Shown one piece after another: positions 4,820 through 8,748 of a DNA stretch of 8,748 nucleotides (the stretch's first letter is position 1; each line of letters starts with the position of its first letter). The stretch spans positions 1 through 8,748 of the forward strand of contig JAEVZN010000165.1 of the NCBI GenBank assembly GCA_023392205.1. The letters are read 5' to 3'. Position numbers and translations under genes: made by a program. The notes under the pieces are model-generated. The model was not told the DNA's origin and searched no databases. It saw only the letters and a program-made list of their open reading frames with translations. The stretch comes from Pseudomonadota bacterium (lineage in GTDB: Bacteria > Pseudomonadota > Alphaproteobacteria > Rhizobiales > Xanthobacteraceae).

Positions 4820-7615
4820 ATGCGCTTCGTCGCTTTCGTCGTTGCGCTCGTAGCCTGTGTGCATGCGGGCGTCTGGGCATTTTCCGAACAGAAACTGTCT
4901 GCGCCGGACATTCAGGGTCCGGTGCAGAGCATGTCATACGCGCCTTTCGCGGGCGCGACGCATGCCGACAAGGCGCAAACCAGCATCGCGCAAATCCGTT
5001 CCGACCTGCGGATTTTATCGCCGCTCACCCGGGCGGTACGAACCTATTCCGCAACCGCCGGTGTCGAACTCGTCCCGCAGGTCGCCGCCGAATTCGGCCT
5101 CAAGGTCACGGCCGGTGCCTGGCTCGATAACAACCGCGAACGCAACGAACGCGAATTGCGTGCGGTCGTCGATCTCGCCCGCCGCCATTCCAATATCGAC
5201 GGCATCGTGGTCGGCAACGAATCGGTCTACCGCGGCGAGACCGTCCTGGTCGGCGACGACCAGCTATCGCCCGAAGAGCTGGCGCAGATCGGCACCGCCA
5301 GCAACGCCGAAGAGCAGACCCGCATCAAGGAGAAGATCAACGTCGCCCGCCTGATCCGCACCATCCAGCGCGTGAAGCGCGAAGTGTCGGTGCCGGTGAC
5401 GACCGGTGAAATCTGGAGCGTCTGGCGCGACCATCCCGAACTGGTCGCGGCGGTCGATTTCATCGCCGTCCATATCCTTCCCTATTGGGAAGGCGTCAGC
5501 GACAAGGCCGCCGTGGATGCCGCCATCGGCGGCTATCAGCAATTGCGCCAGATGTATCCCGGCAAGCGGATCGTGATCGCGGAATTCGGCTGGCCGAGTG
5601 CCGGCTATAATTTCCAGCTGGCCAAGCCGGGCTATTTCCAGCAGGCCGCCGTACTGCGCGATTTCATCGCCCGCGCCGAAGCCCATGGCATCCAGTACAA
5701 TATCGTCGAAGCGATCGACCAGCCGTGGAAATATTTCGAAGGCAGCGTCGGTCCCTATTGGGGCATGTTTAACGACGCCCGCCACCAGAAATTCGCCTGG
5801 AGCGGTCCGATCACCGATCCGGATTTCTGGAAGACCGCCCTGCTCGCGCTTCTGCTCGGCGTGCTCCTCTCATTGCCGCTGCTGGCCATGTCGATCACCA
5901 TGATCGAGGCCGCCGTCATGGCCGCCGCCGCGCATGCGGTCGGGGCCTGGTTTGCTGCGGTCTTCGCGTTCTGGAACGGGCATTACTTCGTTCCCGGCGC
6001 CGCCTTCGCGCTTGGCCTCGGTGTGGCGCTCCTGATCCCGCTGGTGCTGATCGCGCTGGCCCGGATCGAGGAGATTTCCGCCATTGCCTTCGGCCGCAAG
6101 CCGCAACGCCTGATCAATGTCAGCGCGCCCTCGCTTGTACCCGATGCGCAGCCGCTCGCCGCGCATCACCCGAAGGTCTCCATTCACGTCCCGGCCTATC
6201 GCGAGCCGCCGGAGATGCTGAAAGCCACGCTCGATGCCGTGGCCAACCTGACCTATCCGAATTTCGAATGTGTCGTGATCATCAACAACACGCCGGATCC
6301 GGAATTCTGGGAGCCGATCGAGGAGCATTGCCGCGTGCTCGGCGAGCGCTTCAAGTTTCTGCGTGAGGACAAGGTCGAGGGCTTCAAGGCCGGCGCGCTG
6401 CGCATCGCGCTGGAAAAGACTGCGCCGGATGCCGAGATCATCGGCCTGATCGATGCCGATTATATCGTGACGCCGGACTGGCTGACCGACCTCGTGCCCG
6501 CCTTTGCCGATCCCAAGGTCGGCCTCGTGCAGGCGCCGCAGGACCACCGCGACGAGGATCGCAGCGTGATGCATTACGCCATGAACGGCGAATGCGCGGG
6601 CTTTTTCGATATCGGCATGGTGGAGCGCAACGAGAAGAACGCGATCATCGTGCATGGCACGATGTGTCTGATGCGCCGCGAGGCGCTGGCGGCCGCCGGC
6701 AATTGGTCGAGCGACACCATTTGCGAGGACACCGATCTCGGGCTGACCATGCTCGAACTCGGCTGGACCACCCATTACACCAACCGCCGCTACGGCTTCG
6801 GGCTGCTGCCGGACACCTTCGGCGCCTACAAGAAGCAGCGCCACCGCTGGGCCTATGGCGGCGTGCAGATCGTCAAGAAGCATTGGCGGCGCTTCCTGCC
6901 CGGCGTGTCGCAGCTCAACCGCGAGCAGAAGAACACCTTCCTGCTCGGCTGGCTGAACTGGCTCGGCGCCGAATCGCTCGGCGTGCTGGTGGCGATCTTC
7001 AACCTGCTCTGGGTGCCGGTCGTGGCCTTTGCCGGGATTGCAATCCCTGACAAGATCCTGACGATCCCGATCCTTGCCGCCTTCGCGGTCTCGATCGCGC
7101 ATTACACTGTGCTGTACCGTCTGCGCGTGTCCATCCCCAAGCGGCAGATGCTGGCCGCCGTATTCGCCGCCATGTCGCTGCAGCTTACCGTGGCGCGTGC
7201 GGTCGCCGACGGACTGATCAAGGATCACCTGCCCTTCAGCCGCACCGCCAAGGGCAACCGCAACCGGATCGCCGTACAGTTTGACGGCTTCTGGGAATTG
7301 ATCCTGGGCTCACTCCTGATCATCGGCGCGATCACTCTGATTGCGACCAACGCGGTCTGGGTCACGGAGATCTACATCTTCGCCGGCGTCTTGGTGGTGC
7401 AGAGCCTGCCGTTCCTCTCCGCCGCGGCTCTGGCGGCACTCGAAGGTCGCTCGGTCAACGACTTCGCCTATTGGACCAACATGCGCACGAGGGTTGCCGG
7501 TGCGTTGTCGCGCCGTCCGGCCATTGCCGGTCCGAGCCAGAACCCCATCGCCACCGCGATCGCGGAGGTTCAGGTGGCGGCTCCGGTGGAGAAACAGGCT
7601 GAGACGGTTCAGTAA
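4820..7615 (+). CDS. ndvB: NdvB-like GH17-GT2 fusion: cyclic beta-(1->3),(1->6)-glucan synthase
   Basis: The 931-residue inner-membrane enzyme probably polymerises UDP-glucose into beta-1,3-glucan and remodels it in the periplasm. It has an N-terminal anchor (about 1-21), then a GH17 domain (about 38-330) with VGNE (acid/base E134) and AEFGWPS (nucleophile E255). Helices follow at about 336-359, 364-385 and 390-413. The cytoplasmic GT2 domain (about 452-690) carries IDADY (D545, D547), CEDTD (E636, D637) and the QRHRW acceptor motif (673-677). Further helices span about 708-870, and a tail ends the protein. Size and architecture match B. japonicum NdvB (102 kDa). The GH17 domain is clearly paralogous to the NdvC domain. 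I chose ATG at 4820, which starts right at the anchor. An in-frame TTG at 4763 would add 19 basic residues but sits only 13 bases after a TTGACA box. No clear ribosome binding site precedes 4820. A hairpin terminator follows the gene. Confidence 0.9.
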   Translation: MRFVAFVVALVACVHAGVWAFSEQKLSAPDIQGPVQSMSYAPFAGATHADKAQTSIAQIRSDLRILSPLTRAVRTYSATAGVELVPQVAAEFGLKVTAGAWLDNNRERNERELRAVVDLARRHSNIDGIVVGNESVYRGETVLVGDDQLSPEELAQIGTASNAEEQTRIKEKINVARLIRTIQRVKREVSVPVTTGEIWSVWRDHPELVAAVDFIAVHILPYWEGVSDKAAVDAAIGGYQQLRQMYPGKRIVIAEFGWPSAGYNFQLAKPGYFQQAAVLRDFIARAEAHGIQYNIVEAIDQPWKYFEGSVGPYWGMFNDARHQKFAWSGPITDPDFWKTALLALLLGVLLSLPLLAMSITMIEAAVMAAAAHAVGAWFAAVFAFWNGHYFVPGAAFALGLGVALLIPLVLIALARIEEISAIAFGRKPQRLINVSAPSLVPDAQPLAAHHPKVSIHVPAYREPPEMLKATLDAVANLTYPNFECVVIINNTPDPEFWEPIEEHCRVLGERFKFLREDKVEGFKAGALRIALEKTAPDAEIIGLIDADYIVTPDWLTDLVPAFADPKVGLVQAPQDHRDEDRSVMHYAMNGECAGFFDIGMVERNEKNAIIVHGTMCLMRREALAAAGNWSSDTICEDTDLGLTMLELGWTTHYTNRRYGFGLLPDTFGAYKKQRHRWAYGGVQIVKKHWRRFLPGVSQLNREQKNTFLLGWLNWLGAESLGVLVAIFNLLWVPVVAFAGIAIPDKILTIPILAAFAVSIAHYTVLYRLRVSIPKRQMLAAVFAAMSLQLTVARAVADGLIKDHLPFSRTAKGNRNRIAVQFDGFWELILGSLLIIGAITLIATNAVWVTEIYIFAGVLVVQSLPFLSAAALAALEGRSVNDFAYWTNMRTRVAGALSRRPAIAGPSQNPIATAIAEVQVAAPVEKQAETVQ

Positions 7616-7642
7616 TCAATCCGGTCCAGGCTGACGAAATCA

Positions 7643-7670
7643 GAAGGGCCGCCCGCGAGGGTGGCCCTTT
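7643..7670 (+). terminator. Rho-independent terminator after ndvB
   Basis: An 11-bp stem pairs 7644-7654 with 7659-7669 (AAGGGCC... with ...GGCCCTT) and contains one G-U pair. It is closed by a GCGA tetraloop of the stable GNRA class at 7655-7658. TTT, then CTGCATTTG, follows on the plus strand. It lies 28 bases after the ndvB stop codon. Read from the other strand it could also end the convergent amidohydrolase transcript, although the T run is weaker on that side. Confidence 0.85.
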
Positions 7671-7716
7671 CTGCATTTGCAGGTATGTGCGAACTGCCCT
7701 CGCGCGAAGATCCGGA

Positions 7717-8748
7717 TCACGCCGGCAAGGCGGTCTCCACCAGCCGCACCCAATAGGACGAGCCGAGCGGGATCACCTCGTCGTTGAAATCGTAGGCCGG
7801 GTGATGCAGGCCGGCGCTGTCGCCATTGCCGACGAAAATGAAGGCGCCCGGCCGCGCATTCAGCATGTAGGAGAAATCCTCCGCCCCCATCATCGGCGGC
7901 AACGCGTCGTTGACGCGCTCCGTCCCCGCCACCTCCGACGCAACCGTGGCGGCAAACGCGGTCTGGTCGGGATGATTGACGGTGACCGGATAGCCGCGAT
8001 GATAGCTCAGCCGCGCGGTCGCGCCATGCAACCGCGCCGCGCCATCGACGATCTCGCGGACCCGCTTTTCCAGAAGGTCGCGCACCTCTTCGGTCAGGCT
8101 GCGGCAGGTGCCGGCAATCTTCGCCGTCTGCGGGATGACGTTGTTGGTGGAGCCGGCCTGAAAGACGCAGATCGACACCACCCCCGCCTCCAGCGGATCG
8201 ACATTGCGCGACACGATCGACTGCAATTGCTGCACGATCTGCGCGCCCACGAGAATCGGATCGACGGTCAGATGCGGCCGCGCGGCGTGGCCGCCCTTGC
8301 CCTCGATCTCGACCGAGACGTAATCGGCCGCCGCCATGATCGGCCCGGTGCGCATGCCGAATTGCCCGACCGGCATGCCGGGATAATTGTGCATCCCGTA
8401 GACCTCTTCGATCCCGAAACGCTCCATCAGGCCGTCCCTGACCATCTCGCGCCCGCCGCCGCCGCCTTCCTCGGCGGGCTGGAAGATCACCACGGCGGTG
8501 CCGCCGAAATTGCGGGTCTCGGCCAGGTATTTCGCGGCACCCAGCAGCATGGCGGTATGGCCGTCATGGCCGCAGGCATGCATCTTCCCCTTGGTGCCCG
8601 AAGCATAGGGCAGCCCGGTCGCCTCCTCGATCGGCAGCGCGTCCATATCCGCCCGCAGGCCGATGACCCTGGCGCGTCCGGCGGCCGCGTCCTTGCGGCC
8701 GCGGATCACGCCGACCACGCCGGTGCGGCCGATACCGGTCACCACCTC
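7717..8748 (-). CDS. M20 family metallo-amidohydrolase, hippurate hydrolase-like (N-terminus cut by window edge)
   Basis: This is probably a cytoplasmic zinc- or manganese-dependent enzyme that hydrolyses N-acyl amino acids or similar amides. The frame is open through the right edge, so the GTG at 8745 is not the true start; the family is about 390 residues and roughly 45 are missing. Counting that GTG as residue 1, the M20D motifs are in order: GLRADMDALPIEE (29-41), HACGHDGH with C58 and H60 (56-63), FQPAEEGGGGG with the catalytic glutamate pair E92/E93 (88-98), GMHN with H119 (117-120), the GKGGHAARPH loop that opens the dimerisation domain (149-158), MGAEDFSY (286-293) and the final metal-binding HHP (314-316). 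The substrate cannot be told from sequence. It is convergent with ndvB, separated by 101 bp with the shared terminator, and has no evident link to glucan synthesis. Confidence 0.95.
   Translation of the reverse strand, partial: EVVTGIGRTGVVGVIRGRKDAAAGRARVIGLRADMDALPIEEATGLPYASGTKGKMHACGHDGHTAMLLGAAKYLAETRNFGGTAVVIFQPAEEGGGGGREMVRDGLMERFGIEEVYGMHNYPGMPVGQFGMRTGPIMAAADYVSVEIEGKGGHAARPHLTVDPILVGAQIVQQLQSIVSRNVDPLEAGVVSICVFQAGSTNNVIPQTAKIAGTCRSLTEEVRDLLEKRVREIVDGAARLHGATARLSYHRGYPVTVNHPDQTAFAATVASEVAGTERVNDALPPMMGAEDFSYMLNARPGAFIFVGNGDSAGLHHPAYDFNDEVIPLGSSYWVRLVETALPA

Noticed and set aside
5870..7228. 452-codon open frame on the minus strand opposite ndvB
   Set aside because: Rich in His, Arg, Gly and Asp, with no recognisable motif, and exactly antisense to the well supported GT2 domain; a shadow frame of GC-rich coding DNA.
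8743..8745. GTG as the start codon of the amidohydrolase
   Set aside because: The frame stays open to the edge and the residues around it (VVTGIGRTGVVG) belong to an internal conserved segment of the family; the true start lies outside the window.
1..8748. Mobile element, CRISPR array, phage or defence system
   Set aside because: No transposase, integrase, direct-repeat array, tRNA or att-like duplication was seen, and all genes fit a core chromosomal context.

Overview
The window looks like chromosomal DNA of an alphaproteobacterium of the order Rhizobiales, most likely Bradyrhizobium or a close relative. The coding sequence is GC-rich and the gene content fits: an alphaproteobacterial GlmU, a SPOR-like membrane protein, and the ndv genes for cyclic beta-(1->3),(1->6)-glucan that were defined in Bradyrhizobium japonicum. 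Genus is inferred from gene content only. There is no rRNA, tRNA, CRISPR array, insertion sequence or other clear mobile element.

Layout. Bases 1-837 (minus) hold the N-terminal 279 codons of glmU, cut by the left edge. Divergent from it, 1018-1860 (plus) encodes a single-pass, coiled-coil, SPOR-like protein, followed at 1923-2315 (plus) by a small four-helix membrane protein whose 3' end overlaps the convergent ndvC tail by 44 bp. A divergent glucan locus fills the centre: ndvC-like on minus (2272-3939), then an ndvD-like secreted protein (4144-4668) and ndvB-like (4820-7615) on plus. A strong hairpin terminator lies at 7643-7670. From 7717 to the right edge is a minus-strand M20 amidohydrolase missing its N-terminus.

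How the genes work together. NdvB joins a periplasmic GH17 domain to a membrane-bound processive GT2 synthase, so it can both polymerise UDP-glucose into beta-1,3-glucan and remodel the chain. NdvC is a second, paralogous GH17 protein with its own multi-pass membrane domain, linked genetically in B. japonicum to the beta-1,6 linkages. The small exported protein between them matches the position and one-membrane-segment layout of NdvD, a non-catalytic factor needed for glucan synthesis in vivo. The likely product is periplasmic osmoregulated glucan.

The most notable non-coding signals are around ndvB. A perfect EcfG-type (PhyR general stress response) promoter motif, GGAAC-N16-CGTT, spans the ndvD stop codon. 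It is followed by a 14-bp perfect palindrome and by a dyad that overlaps a TTGACA box. A second is a sigma70-like promoter placed so that transcription of the 130-residue membrane protein would begin on its ATG, giving a leaderless mRNA.
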